64,000 nt of DNA. Origin: VRUE01 sp963737575 (lineage in GTDB: Bacteria; Actinomycetota; Thermoleophilia; Solirubrobacterales; 70-9). This document shows, in pieces, positions 31,075 to 40,279 of the stretch. Numbering within the stretch: the stretch's first letter is position 1; each line of letters opens with the position of its first letter. The notes beneath the pieces were generated by a model, which saw only the letters and a list, made by a program, of their open reading frames with translations, did not search any database and was not told the DNA's origin. Made by a program: the position numbers and the translations under genes. The DNA is taken from NCBI GenBank assembly GCA_963737575.1, contig CAVTTJ010000005.1, positions 248,001 through 312,000 on the forward strand, written 5' to 3'.

Positions 31075-32265
31075 GTGAGACCCGCCCGGACGGTGGCCCT
31101 GGTCGCTGCGCTGCTCGTCGTGCTCGCGGGCGGGATCTGGCTCGGCGGCCATCCCGCCAACCTGCCGGGCCCGCTGCGCGAATTCTTCGTCGACGAATCC
31201 GCCGGGCTGACGGCCGAAGCGACCGAACTGATCGAGGACAACTACTACCGGGAGGTCGGCGAATCGGAACTGATCGACTCCTCGCTCTCGGGGATGGCCC
31301 GCGGCCTCCGCCGCCGGTTCCACGACCGCTTCTCCGAATACTTCCCGCCGCAGGTCCTCGAAAGCTTCAACGAAGAGATCGAAGGCAAGTTCTCGGGAAT
31401 CGGCCTGACCGTGGTCAAAGTCAAGCCTGGCCTCCGGGTCGAAAAGGTCTTCAAGGGGTCGCCGGCGGAAAAGGGCGGGATAGCGCCGGGGGACGTCATC
31501 GTCGCCGTCGAAGGGCACGACATCGCCGGCCTCAGCTCGACGAAATCGACCGAACTGATCAAGGGGCCCGAAGGAACCGAGGTCGGGATCGGGGTTCGCA
31601 GCGGCGGTAAGGGCGCCGTCCGGAAGGTGACGCTGACCCGGGAACAGATCGCGGTCCCCGTGGTCGCCAGCACGATGCTCGAATCCGGCGGCAGGAAGTT
31701 CGGATACGTCCGCCTCGCCAGCTTCAGCGAAGGGTCCCACGCCTTTTTGCGGAAGGCCGTGGAACGGGTCAGGCGCCTCGGCGCCGAAGGGCTGGTGCTC
31801 GACCTCCGAGGCAACGGCGGCGGCCTGCTCGAGGAGGCGGTCCTCAACGCGAGCATCTTCCTCCCGAAGGGGACGGTCGTCGTCTCGACCAAATCCCGCA
31901 CCCAGGGCGACGCCGTCTACGACGCCGTCGGCGACAACCTGCCGCCGCAGCCGATCGTGGTCCTGATCGACCGCAACACCGCCTCGGCCGCGGAGATCCT
32001 CACCGCCGCCCTCGCCGAGGAAGCCGGGGCCGAGGTGGTCGGAACCCGCTCCTACGGCAAGGGGGTGTTCCAGCAGGAGGTCTCGCTCTCCAACGGCGGC
32101 GCCCTGAAGCTGACGGTCGGCGAGTACTTCACCCCGAACGGCGAAAACCTCGCCGGCAAGGGGATCCACCCGGACGTCTACGTGCGCGACGATCCCGCGA
32201 CCAAACGCGACGAGGGACGCGAACGCGCCCTCCAGGTCCTCGCCGGCGAGAAGGGATCGGGTTGA
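31075..32265 (+). CDS. S41 family C-terminal processing peptidase (CtpA-like)
   Basis: Exported serine protease: signal/anchor helix (TVALVAALLVVLAGGIWLGG), PDZ domain (GIGLTVVKVKPGLRVEKVFKGSPAEKGG), then the S41 core with LVLDLRGNGGGLLEEAV, catalytic Ser in DRNTASAAEILTAAL and Lys in TRSYGKGVFQ. It probably trims envelope proteins or regulates wall hydrolases activated by FtsEX; the link is by context only. GTG start. The stop overlaps the RNase R start (TTGA). Confidence 0.92.
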   Translation: MRPARTVALVAALLVVLAGGIWLGGHPANLPGPLREFFVDESAGLTAEATELIEDNYYREVGESELIDSSLSGMARGLRRRFHDRFSEYFPPQVLESFNEEIEGKFSGIGLTVVKVKPGLRVEKVFKGSPAEKGGIAPGDVIVAVEGHDIAGLSSTKSTELIKGPEGTEVGIGVRSGGKGAVRKVTLTREQIAVPVVASTMLESGGRKFGYVRLASFSEGSHAFLRKAVERVRRLGAEGLVLDLRGNGGGLLEEAVLNASIFLPKGTVVVSTKSRTQGDAVYDAVGDNLPPQPIVVLIDRNTASAAEILTAALAEEAGAEVVGTRSYGKGVFQQEVSLSNGGALKLTVGEYFTPNGENLAGKGIHPDVYVRDDPATKRDEGRERALQVLAGEKGSG

Positions 32266-33843
32266 GCCCACGCGGCCGCCCCGGGGGCCGCTCGCGCCGC
32301 CGCAGGGAGCCGAAGAACGCGAGGGACGCCGTCGAGGCGATGCTCGCCGACGAGCTCGGCCGCCGTGGCTTCCCGATCTCGCTCGAGGCCGAAGCCGAGC
32401 GGGTCGCGGCATCGGCCGGAGGCGATCGGCGCCGCGACCTCACGGCACTGCCCACGTTCACGGTCGACCCGGCGACGGCGCGCGACTTCGACGACGCGGT
32501 CTCGGCCAGTCGCGAGGGCGACGCGACCCGCCTCTGGATCCACATCGCGGACGTCGCCGCCCACGTGCGCCCGGGCTCGGCGCTGGACCGCGAGGCGCGC
32601 CGGCGCGGCAACAGCACCTACGTCCCGGGCACGGTCGAGCCGATGCTGCCGCGCGCCCTGAGCGAGGAGGCCTGCAGCCTCGCCCCCGGGGTCGAGCGGC
32701 TTGCCGTGACCGCCGAGATCGAGCTCGACCCGGCCGGGAGGCCGGGCGCCGCCACCTTCTACCGCAGCCGGGTCCGGTCCGACGCCCGGCTCGACTACGA
32801 CCAGCTCGACGTCGTCTTCTCCGGGCGCGACGGCGCTCCCGAGGAGGTGGCCGAGCCGCTGGCGCTCGCCCGCGAGGCGGCGGCGAGGCTCGGCGAGCAG
32901 CGGGGCGACCGCGGGCTCGCGGTCGAGACCGCCGAGCCCGAGTTCCGCTTCGATCGCTCCGGCGAGGTGGTCGGCGCCCGCGCCGTGGCACAGACGGAGT
33001 CGCACCGGCTGATCGAGCGGCTGATGATCCTCGCCAACGAGCAGGTTGCGCAGCTGCTGGAGCGCCGGCGGGTGCCGGCGATCTACCGCGTCCACGGCCA
33101 GCCCGACGCCGCCGCGGGTCGAGCGGATGATCGCGCAGCTGCATGCGCTCGGGATTCCGACGCCGCCGCTGCGCGGCTCGCCCGCGCCCCGCGAGGCGGG
33201 CGAGCTCGCTGCCGAGGCGAGCCGGTTGGTCGCGAAGGAGGCCGCGCGGCGCGGCCACGGCCGCGAGGCGTATACATCCCTCGTGCTCAGGTCCCTCCAG
33301 CAGGCCGGCTACAGCGACCGGAACAGCGGCCACGCCGGGCTCGGCAGCGCCGCCTACTGCCACTTCACATCGCCGATCCGGCGCTATCCGGACCTGATCG
33401 TCCATCGCGCGCTGCTCGCCGCGGTCGGGGAGGGGGAGGCAGCCCCCGGGGCCGCCGAGGCGGGGGAGGTCTCCCGCGAGTGCAGCGAGCGCGAGCGCGA
33501 CTCGATGCGGATCGAGCGCGAGGGCGATGACATCTGCGCCGCCTACCTGCTCGGGCGCGAGCTCCGGGAGCGGGGCGTCGAGGCCGAGTTCGAGGGCGAG
33601 GTCTCGGGGGTCATCCGCGCCGGCGCCTTCGTCCGCTTCCGCGGAGAGCTCGGCGACGTCTACGAGGGCCTCCTGCCCGCCCGCAGGATCGGCCCGGAGC
33701 GCTTCGAGCTCGACCAGACCGAGACCGCGCTGGTGGGGCAGGAGACGCGCCGCGCGGTGCGCCTCGGGGACCCGATCTCGGTCCGGGTGACCCGGGTCGA
33801 TGCTCCCCGCGGCAGGGTCGACCTCGAGCCGGGAGGCGGCTAG
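32262..33843 (+). pseudogene. RNase R/RNase II family exoribonuclease, +1 frameshift
   Basis: 3'-to-5' exoribonuclease. First part: FTVDPATARDFDDAVSA with the metal-binding Asp cluster, WIHIADVAAHVRPGSALD, ERLMILANEQVAQLLERR, up to RVHGQPD near 33105. One extra base in the GC-rich run that follows moves the frame. The second part resumes PPRVERMIAQLHALG, AYCHFTSPIRRYPDLIVHRAL, and a C-terminal S1 domain (VSGVIRAGAFVRFRGELGDVYEG). With the base removed the protein is 526 residues, short for RNase R because N-terminal cold-shock domains are missing. RNase R works with SmpB-tmRNA, and smpB follows 2 bases later. Confidence 0.82.
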
Positions 33844-33845
33844 CG

Positions 33846-34331
33846 GTGGCGAAGAAGGGGAAGAAACGGAGGGCGCCCGCCTCCGGGGACGTGGCAACCA
33901 ACCGGCGGGCGGGGCACCGCTTCGAGCTCGTCGAGAAGGTCGAGGCCGGAATCGCCCTGCGCGGCTCGGAGGTCAAGTCACTCCGCAACGGGAAGGCCCA
34001 GCTGAGCGAGTCCTACGCCGTCATCGACGGCGGCGAGGTCTGGCTGCGCGGCCTCCACATCCCGCCATATGAGCCCGCCAGCCGCGAGAACCACGAGCCC
34101 GAACGCCCGCGCAAGCTCCTCCTCCACCGGGCGGAGATCGAGCGCCTCGTCGGGAAGACCGCCGAGCGCGGCCTGACCCTGGTCCCGACCCGGATCTACT
34201 TCAAGGGCCCGCGGGCCAAGGTCGAGCTGGCGCTGGCCCGCGGCAAGGAGGGACGCGACCGTCGCCGCGAGATCGCGGAGCGTGACGTGCGGCGCGAGGT
34301 CGAGCGCGAATTCAAGAGCAGAATGAGGTAG
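33846..34331 (+). CDS. smpB: SsrA-binding protein SmpB
   Basis: Binds tmRNA and delivers it to stalled ribosomes in trans-translation. Conserved core: VATNRRAGHRFELVEKVEAGIALRGSEVKSLR-type opening (around residues 15-47), DGGEVWLRGLHIPPYEPA, GLTLVPTRIYFKGPRAKVELAL and the basic C-terminal tail that mimics mRNA. GTG start. Its RNA partner ssrA is encoded 3.5 kb downstream on the same strand. Confidence 0.96.
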   Translation: MAKKGKKRRAPASGDVATNRRAGHRFELVEKVEAGIALRGSEVKSLRNGKAQLSESYAVIDGGEVWLRGLHIPPYEPASRENHEPERPRKLLLHRAEIERLVGKTAERGLTLVPTRIYFKGPRAKVELALARGKEGRDRRREIAERDVRREVEREFKSRMR

Positions 34332-34341
34332 CTTCGAGTCT

Positions 34342-36390
34342 GTGATCACCGCATCGGTCCCGAGCGAAGTGGGCGAATTCGTGAGCGACAACATCCAGTA
34401 CTTCGTCGCCGGCCTCGTCGTCGCGATTCTCCTGCTCCTGCTGGTCATCAGCGTCCAGCGGCGCCGCCAGGAGAAGAAGAAGAAACAGAAGCCGGCGACG
34501 GCTGCCGGGCCGCCGCCCCCGCCAGGTCAGAAGCCGCCGAAGGCGGAGAAGCCGCCGAAGCCGCCGAAGCCGCGGAGGCTGTCCCGGGCCGAACGGCGCC
34601 GCCAGAAGAAGGCGGCCGCGACGGCTGCGAAATCGCCGCCCTCGACGCCCCCGGCGCAGGCCTCGGGAGCGTCCCAGGCCACGGATGCGGCAGCGGGCGG
34701 CCCGCCGCCGACCACCGAAACCGCGATCCCACCGGCAGGCACGCCGCCGACCACCGAAACCGGGATCCCACCGGCCGCCGCGTCCGGCGCCACTCCGGCG
34801 GCGCGGCGCCACCCAGCGGCGCCCGGCGCCACCCCGGGCCCGGCGGCCGCGGCTGCGGGCGCCGCCGCCGCAGCCGCGCCGACGGTCGCCCTCAGCGCCA
34901 AGGAGAAACGCAAGCAGGCGCGACTCCAGCAGCGCGCTTCCCGCGCGGAACAGCGGGCGCAGCGGCAGGGGAGCGCCAAGCTGCGGCGCGAAGAACGGGC
35001 GCAGAAGAGGGCCGAACGACGGGGAGGCACCCCGAGCTCGTCGCGGCGGGCCCGCAAGGAAGCGGCGAAGGTCGAGCGCGAAACAGCCGCCGCCCGCGCC
35101 GCTCAGGAGCGGGCGCTGCTCGCCCAGCAGAGCGCCCAGGCGGCGGCCGGCCTGCCGCTCCCCGGGCAGCCGGTCCAGCCGTACCCCGGGCAGCCCGTGC
35201 AGTCGTTCCCCGGCGCCCAGGTTCCGCCGCCGTATCCGGGCCAGCCGGTTCAGCCCTACGCGGGTCAGCCGCCGGCGCCGCAATACCCGATCCAGCCCAC
35301 GCCTCCCCCGTTCCAGCCGCCCCCGCCCCCGCCGCAGGCCGCCCCGCCCCCGATGCCCCCTCCGCCGGCCGCCCCTGCGGTGCCGATCCCCCCGGTGGCG
35401 CCGCCGCTTCAGGCAGGCGCTACCGAGCCCGCGTACGACCCGGCCACCGCCGAACAGCGGGTCCACGACAAGGTTGCCGAGATCCAGCAGGAAGAGGGGA
35501 GGATCCGCGCCGAGGCCGAGCGCCGGATTGCCGAGGCGGAACAGCGCCAGCGCGAGGCCGGCGTCCGCGTTGAGCCGACCGAGGCCGGCCAGACGACCCA
35601 GAGCCTGACTCCGCCCGAGTCCGCCGAGCCGCCCGGCCTCGAGGGCGCCGAACAGCACCTCCAGCAGGGCCGGGAGCAGCACGAGCGCTCGATGACCGAG
35701 GCGGAGCGGCGTTTGACCGAGATCGAAGAGCGCACCAAAGCGGCGGAACAGCGCGCCGCGGAAGCGCAGCGGCTGGCGGCTCTGAAAGCTGAGGAGGATG
35801 ATCGCGAGAGGCGGCTCAAAGAGCTGCGCGACAGCGTCTCCCAGGCCGAAGAGCGGGCCCGCGAGGCCGAGCGACGGGCGGCCGAGGCCGAGAAGGCAGT
35901 GATGCAATCGGTCAGCCCGGGGACCGCGCCCGACCCCCAGCAGGCGCAGCACGCCGTCGACCCCCAGCAGCAGGCGCCTCAGGTGCACCACGCCCCGGCC
36001 CCCGAGCCCTCGACGCCACAGCCCCCGTCTCCGGGACCCCCGTCTCCGGCGCCTCCCCAGCCCTCTCCGCCGCCGCCGGCCCCGAGTCCGCCTCCCGCGC
36101 CCGCGCCGCCACCCACTCCCGATCCGACGCCGCCCCCGGCGCCGACACCTCCCGAGCCTCCGGCTCCCCCCGCCCCCGAGCCGCCTGCCGCCGGCGGCGC
36201 GCAGCCGATCTCGCTGAACACCGTCAGCTTCGAGCAGCTCCGCTCGCAGGGCCTCAGCGTCACCCAGGCGACCCGGCTGCTCGCCCACCGTGAGCGGATC
36301 GGGAGCTTCCAGTCCCTCGACCAGCTCGATGAGGTGCCCGGCTTCCCCCAGGACCAGCTCGAGAACCTGAAGCGCCGCTCGAGCCTTTAG
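34342..36390 (+). CDS. Membrane-anchored low-complexity protein with C-terminal HhH (ComEA-like) domain
   Basis: Not recognised as a whole. Order: a membrane helix (YFVAGLVVAILLLLLVISVQ, about residues 17-37) with a short outside N-terminus; a long Ala/Pro/Lys- and Gln/Pro-rich segment (about 45-370); a Glu/Arg/Ala coiled coil (about 370-520); a second Pro-rich stretch; and a C-terminal helix-hairpin-helix (ISLNTVSFEQLRSQGLSVTQ ... DEVPGFPQDQLENLK). The tail resembles ComEA/T2SK-type DNA-binding HhH but is attached by a long spacer to a single helix whose predicted bulk is cytoplasmic. GTG start. The stop overlaps the convergent oxidoreductase by 4 bases. Confidence 0.65.
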   Translation: MITASVPSEVGEFVSDNIQYFVAGLVVAILLLLLVISVQRRRQEKKKKQKPATAAGPPPPPGQKPPKAEKPPKPPKPRRLSRAERRRQKKAAATAAKSPPSTPPAQASGASQATDAAAGGPPPTTETAIPPAGTPPTTETGIPPAAASGATPAARRHPAAPGATPGPAAAAAGAAAAAAPTVALSAKEKRKQARLQQRASRAEQRAQRQGSAKLRREERAQKRAERRGGTPSSSRRARKEAAKVERETAAARAAQERALLAQQSAQAAAGLPLPGQPVQPYPGQPVQSFPGAQVPPPYPGQPVQPYAGQPPAPQYPIQPTPPPFQPPPPPPQAAPPPMPPPPAAPAVPIPPVAPPLQAGATEPAYDPATAEQRVHDKVAEIQQEEGRIRAEAERRIAEAEQRQREAGVRVEPTEAGQTTQSLTPPESAEPPGLEGAEQHLQQGREQHERSMTEAERRLTEIEERTKAAEQRAAEAQRLAALKAEEDDRERRLKELRDSVSQAEERAREAERRAAEAEKAVMQSVSPGTAPDPQQAQHAVDPQQQAPQVHHAPAPEPSTPQPPSPGPPSPAPPQPSPPPPAPSPPPAPAPPPTPDPTPPPAPTPPEPPAPPAPEPPAAGGAQPISLNTVSFEQLRSQGLSVTQATRLLAHRERIGSFQSLDQLDEVPGFPQDQLENLKRRSSL

Positions 36391-37763
36391 AGCCCGTAGG
36401 CCTCGAGCAGCTTCAGCCAGAGCTCGCTGCGGGTGGGGTAGGCGGCCACCGCATGGCGAAGGCGGGCCAGGGGCACCTCGCCGACGACCGCGATCGTCGC
36501 CCCGTGGAGGAAATCCGCCGTCTCGAAGCCGCAGAACGTGGCGCCGACGATCACGTCCCTGGGCTCGTCGACGACGAGGCGGGTGGTTCCACCGGTCCCC
36601 TTGCCCTGAAAGCTGGCCCCGGCCGTCCCTTCGGTGCTGACGTCGACCACCCTGGCCTCGATGCCCTCGGCCTCGGCCTGCGCCGCCGTCTTCCCGACCG
36701 CGGCCACCTGGGGGTCGGTGAAGATGACCCGCGGCGAGCCGATTCCTTCGGCGAGGGCGTCGACCGGCCTGCCGTGGATGTTCTCGGCGGCGACCCAGCC
36801 CTGGTACTTGCCCATGTGGGTGAAGAGCGCCCGGCCGTTGACGTCGCCCACCGCGTAGAGCCACTCACGGCCACCGACCCGAAGGTGCTCGTCGGCCACG
36901 AGGAACCCGTGCTCGTTCGTCTCCGCGCCGACGGTGTCGAGCCCGATCGTCGCCGTGCGGGGAGTGCGGCCGATGGCGATGAGGAGCTCCGCCGCATCCG
37001 CCGAGCTTCCGTCCTCGAAGAAGACCTCGACTCCGTCGCCGGTGGCGGCGACGCGATTCGCCTTGGTGCCCGTGCGCACGTCGACGCCGTAGGCCTCGCG
37101 CAGCGACGCCCCGACCAGGTCGCCGGCGAACGGCTCCTCGCGCGGCAGGACGCGCTCATCGGCCCCGACCAGGGTGACCTTGGCGCCGAGGGTCGACCAG
37201 GCCTGGGCGAGCTCGGTCCCCACCGGCCCCGCCCCGAGGACGACGAGGCTCTCAGGCACAGCCTTCGAGGTCGTGGCGTCGCGGTTGTTCCAGGCCCGGA
37301 CTCCGTCGAGGCCCTCGATCGGCGGCATCGCGGCGCTGCTCCCGGTGGCGACGACCACCGCCCGGGACGCGGTCAGGGTCCGATCGCCGACGACGACCCG
37401 GCGCTCGCCGTCGAGCCGCCCCTCGCCCCGGAAGACCTCGATCCCCCGGTCTTCCAGCCAGGGCAGCTGGCCCGAGTCGTCGAGATCGTGGATCACCTCG
37501 TCGCGACGCGCGAGCATCGCGGCGGGGTCGAGCTCGCCGGTCACCGCCTGCCTCACGCCCGGAACCCTGCGGGCCTCTGCGTAGAGCTCACCGGGGCGCA
37601 GCAGCGCCTTCGAGGGCATGCAGGCGTAGTAGGAGCATTCGCCGCCGATCAGGCCGGGCTCGACGATCGCCACCCGCAGCCCGCCTTCGGCGATGCGGCC
37701 GGCGCAGACCTCTCCGGGAGCCCCGGCGCCGAGGACGATCGCGTCGAACTCCCGCTCAGCCAT
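36387..37763 (-). CDS. FAD-dependent pyridine nucleotide-disulfide oxidoreductase
   Basis: Flavoprotein of the dihydrolipoamide dehydrogenase/mercuric reductase superfamily: FAD-binding IVLGAGAPGEVCAGRIAEGG, redox pair in GGECSYYACMPSKALL, NAD-binding VVLGAGPVGTELAQAWSTLG, and the second FAD motif YAVGDVNGRALFTHMGKYQG. The C-terminal catalytic His-Pro of lipoamide dehydrogenase/glutathione reductase is replaced by Tyr-Pro (AYPTRSELW), so a classical LPD reaction is doubtful and the substrate is unknown. Start ATG 37763 gives the conventional N-terminus. It diverges from ssrA, 33 bases away. Confidence 0.85.
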   Translation of the reverse strand: MAEREFDAIVLGAGAPGEVCAGRIAEGGLRVAIVEPGLIGGECSYYACMPSKALLRPGELYAEARRVPGVRQAVTGELDPAAMLARRDEVIHDLDDSGQLPWLEDRGIEVFRGEGRLDGERRVVVGDRTLTASRAVVVATGSSAAMPPIEGLDGVRAWNNRDATTSKAVPESLVVLGAGPVGTELAQAWSTLGAKVTLVGADERVLPREEPFAGDLVGASLREAYGVDVRTGTKANRVAATGDGVEVFFEDGSSADAAELLIAIGRTPRTATIGLDTVGAETNEHGFLVADEHLRVGGREWLYAVGDVNGRALFTHMGKYQGWVAAENIHGRPVDALAEGIGSPRVIFTDPQVAAVGKTAAQAEAEGIEARVVDVSTEGTAGASFQGKGTGGTTRLVVDEPRDVIVGATFCGFETADFLHGATIAVVGEVPLARLRHAVAAYPTRSELWLKLLEAYGL

Positions 37764-37774
37764 CGGTGACACCG

Positions 37775-37780
37775 TACAAT
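37775..37780 (+). promoter_or_regulatory. Putative -10 element for ssrA
   Basis: TACAAT, one mismatch from the sigma-A consensus, 17 bases before the mature 5' end of the tmRNA. This fits a precursor with a short leader removed by RNase P. No good -35 is visible at the expected spacing. Confidence 0.5.
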
Positions 37781-37796
37781 CAGAGGGACATAGCAC

Positions 37797-38154
37797 GGGG
37801 GCGACAGGCTTCGACTTGGTCGGTCCGTGCGAACGGTTGCAGGTCGAGGTGGCCGGAGGCCTCGTAAAACACCGGCAAAAACCAATACGTGCGGACCATG
37901 AGTTCGCCCTCGCCGCTTAGTCAATAGCTGAGTGAGTGAGAGTCGGCCCTCTCCCGCCCGCGGAGGGGGGTCCCGGCTTCAATTGCGGGCTCACCCGGGC
38001 GGAGCGCCTCGGCCGCCGGGGGACATTTGAGGGGCTTTGGCTCCCGCAGTGCCCGTCGGCGCGGACCCCGGGAGACGAGAATCAAGCGCCGGCTAAGCCT
38101 GTAGACGCCTTCGCGCTACGACCAGGGACGTGGGTTCGAATCCCACCGCCTCCA
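37797..38154 (+). ncRNA. ssrA: Transfer-messenger RNA (tmRNA)
   Basis: Rescues ribosomes stalled on broken mRNA and tags the nascent peptide. The 5' end GGGGGCG pairs with CGCCTCC at 38147-38153 to form the acceptor stem, with discriminator A at 38154. GTTCGAATCCCAC near the 3' end is the tRNA-like T arm. The tag ORF ends at TAG 37918-37920 and reads ADHEFALAA, a proper degradation tag. The likely GCA resume codon at 37875 is one base out of frame with this end, so the exact tag start is uncertain (an extra A in the A5 run is one possibility). The 3' CCA is not encoded. Confidence 0.92.
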
Positions 38155-38189
38155 CTCAGCGCTCGGTCCGTGGCCGAGCCCGTCCCCGC

Positions 38190-38750
38190 CTACCTCGATC
38201 GCAGCCAGGCCAGCACCTCGGTCGCGTCGCGGTCGGGTGGGAAGACGGGATAGAAGGCCCTGGCGATCAGCCCGTCATCGGCGACGAGGGTGAGGCGCCG
38301 GTAGAGGGTCATCCCGGCGGCCTCGAAGGTCGGAAGGCGGAGCGCCGAGGCGAGGCGGAGGCCGGCGTCGCTCAGAAGAGCGAACGGGATGTGCTCGCGC
38401 TCGGCGAACTCGAGCTGTTCGGCCGGGCTCTGGGCGCTGACGCCGACCACGGTGGCGCCGAGCTCGGTGAACTCGGCCAGGGCGTCACGGTAGGCGCAGC
38501 TCTGCGGCGTGCAGCCGCGGGCGCCCGGGATGTCGTCCCAACCGGCCGGCAGCGGCTCGCCGGGCACACCGGTCCGCGGGTAGACGTAGGCGACCAGAAG
38601 CCTCTCGCCGAGATCCGCGAGGCTCAGCCTGGCGCCGCCCTGGGTCGAGGGCAGGCCCCAACCCGGGAGCGCCAGGCCGGGCAGGTGGTCGGCGGCGCCG
38701 TCGTCCTCGGGGATGGGCAGGTCGTCGGGGAGCCGGGTGTACTCGGCCAT
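38190..38750 (-). CDS. Peroxiredoxin-like (AhpC/TSA, thioredoxin fold) protein
   Basis: Thioredoxin-fold redox protein: LVAYVYPRTGVPGEPLPAGW, candidate cysteines in GARGCTPQSCAYRD, then FTELGATVVGVSAQSPAEQLEFAERE and FALLSDAGLRLASALRLPTF, all typical of PrxQ/BCP-type peroxiredoxins. The usual P-x3-T-x2-C active site is altered and displaced, so peroxidase activity is likely but not certain. It diverges from the DUF1697 gene. Confidence 0.72.
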   Translation of the reverse strand: MAEYTRLPDDLPIPEDDGAADHLPGLALPGWGLPSTQGGARLSLADLGERLLVAYVYPRTGVPGEPLPAGWDDIPGARGCTPQSCAYRDALAEFTELGATVVGVSAQSPAEQLEFAEREHIPFALLSDAGLRLASALRLPTFEAAGMTLYRRLTLVADDGLIARAFYPVFPPDRDATEVLAWLRSR

Positions 38751-38790
38751 CGACCTCGATTCTCGCGGTTGCCGCGTAATGTTGGCGCCG

Positions 38791-39330
38791 ATGGGCGACT
38801 ACGCCGCATTCCTGCGAGGGATGAACCTCGGCGGCCGCAGGATCACGAACAAGGACCTGGCCGCCGCGGTCTCCGACCTCGGCTTCGAGCGGGTCGCGAC
38901 CTTCCGCGCCAGCGGCAACGTGATCTTCGCCGCCGGGAGCGGGACCGAGGCTGCCGTCGCAGAGCGCCTCGAAAAGGGCCTCTCCGAGTCGCTCGGGTAC
39001 GAGGTGCCCGTCTTCCTGCGCGGCGCCGCCGAGGTCCGGGCGATCGCCGCGTCCGAGCCGTTCTCGGCGTCAGAGGTCACCGCAGCGAAGGGCAAGCTCC
39101 AGGTCGCGCTGCTGCGGAAGCGGGCCGGGGCCAAGGGGCGCCGCGAGGCGCTCGCCCTCGGGACCGACGAGGACAGGCTCGCAATCGAGGGCCGTGAGCT
39201 CTACTGGCTGCCGAGCGGCGGGATCTCCGATTCCGACCTCGACCTCGATGCACTCGCAGCCGCCCTCGGCCCGATGACGGTGCGGACGATGGGCACGATC
39301 GAGCAGGTCGCGGCCAAGCACTTCGCCTAG
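38791..39330 (+). CDS. DUF1697 family protein
   Basis: Matches the DUF1697 pattern: YAAFLRGMNLGGRRITNKDL, FERVATFRASGNVIF, the PVFLRGAAEVRAI segment and a C-terminal MTVRTMGTIEQVAAK. Function of the family is unknown. Start ATG 38791 follows family practice; an in-frame ATG at 38779 adds four residues. Its end overlaps the convergent metallo-hydrolase by 4 bases. Confidence 0.85.
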   Translation: MGDYAAFLRGMNLGGRRITNKDLAAAVSDLGFERVATFRASGNVIFAAGSGTEAAVAERLEKGLSESLGYEVPVFLRGAAEVRAIAASEPFSASEVTAAKGKLQVALLRKRAGAKGRREALALGTDEDRLAIEGRELYWLPSGGISDSDLDLDALAAALGPMTVRTMGTIEQVAAKHFA

Positions 39331-40265
39331 CCGGCCGCCGGGGCGTCGGCGCGGGGAAGCGCCGCGAGCTCGATCTCGGAGCTGACGGCGCCGATCTCGT
39401 CGGGCAGCCTCGCGACCTGGGCGTTGGCGACGAACTCGATCGGGCGGCCGAGCGGGCGGAAGAAGTTGTCGTAGTGGGTCGGCACCACGACCCGCGGCTG
39501 CAGCCGGGGCAGGATCCGGCTCCAGTAGGCATCGGTGAAGCTGCGGCCGGCGACGCCGGCGAGGAAGACGTCGACCCCGCTCGTGCGGACCTCCTCGTCG
39601 ATCAGGTTGGCGCTGCCCTGGTGGTAGAGGCTCAGCCCGGCGACCCGGATCGAGATGCCCCAGACCTGGCCGCAGCGGTAGGCGCCGGGCGAGAGAGCAT
39701 CGAGGTGCTCGCAGGTGAGGTCGCCGTCGAAGGGGACGGCGAGGCCGAGCAGCAGCTTCGAGTGGACGCTCGGGGTGAAGGCGACCTCGAACGGCCCGAT
39801 CTCGTAGGTCCGGTGGGGCTCGACCTCGACCGCCCGCTCGGCGAGCCCGTGCAGCGCCATCAGACGAACCAGGGAGTCGGAGCCGTAGGCCGGGCAACCG
39901 AAGCGCCGGGAGATCTCCGGCGCGTCGACCGCGTGATCGAAGTGGGTGTGGCCGACGAGGACGCCGACGACCTCGCCCGGCGCCCGCAGGAAGCGGTCGA
40001 CGGTCCCGGCCTGGGGCAGGTTCGGCCGGCGCAGCAGCATGTCGCGAAGCGGCACTCTCGAGAAGAAGGGGTCGACGAAGATCGTCTGCCCCTCATGGGT
40101 GATGCGGTAGCCGGAGACGCCGAGCCATTCGATCTCGAGGCCGGGCGGAAGCTCGAGCGGCTTCGCCTCGAGCTCGCCCAGGAGCTGGCCGTCGTCGCGT
40201 TCGTCGCGGCCGCGGGTCGCTCGCGCCCGGGCGAGGTCCCGCAGATGTGCCAGCGGCCCCGGCAC
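39327..40265 (-). CDS. MBL-fold metal-dependent hydrolase (UlaG-like)
   Basis: Metallo-beta-lactamase fold enzyme: EWLGVSGYRITHEGQTIFVD opening, zinc motif VGHTHFDHAVDAPEI, further metal ligands in YHQGSANLIDEE and VVPTHYDNFFRP. The single-domain form with IFVDPFFSR resembles the UlaG/RomA group; substrate cannot be assigned. GTG start at 40265, 14 bases after the OsmC-like gene, as the last gene of a leftward four-gene operon. Confidence 0.8.
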   Translation of the reverse strand: MPGPLAHLRDLARARATRGRDERDDGQLLGELEAKPLELPPGLEIEWLGVSGYRITHEGQTIFVDPFFSRVPLRDMLLRRPNLPQAGTVDRFLRAPGEVVGVLVGHTHFDHAVDAPEISRRFGCPAYGSDSLVRLMALHGLAERAVEVEPHRTYEIGPFEVAFTPSVHSKLLLGLAVPFDGDLTCEHLDALSPGAYRCGQVWGISIRVAGLSLYHQGSANLIDEEVRTSGVDVFLAGVAGRSFTDAYWSRILPRLQPRVVVPTHYDNFFRPLGRPIEFVANAQVARLPDEIGAVSSEIELAALPRADAPAAG

Positions 40266-40279
40266 AGAGCAACGGCCGT

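Noticed and set aside
34312..36864. 850-codon Gly/Arg-rich open frame on the minus strand
   Set aside because: Antisense of the proline/alanine-rich HhH protein; its low-complexity composition follows from the repeats on the other strand.
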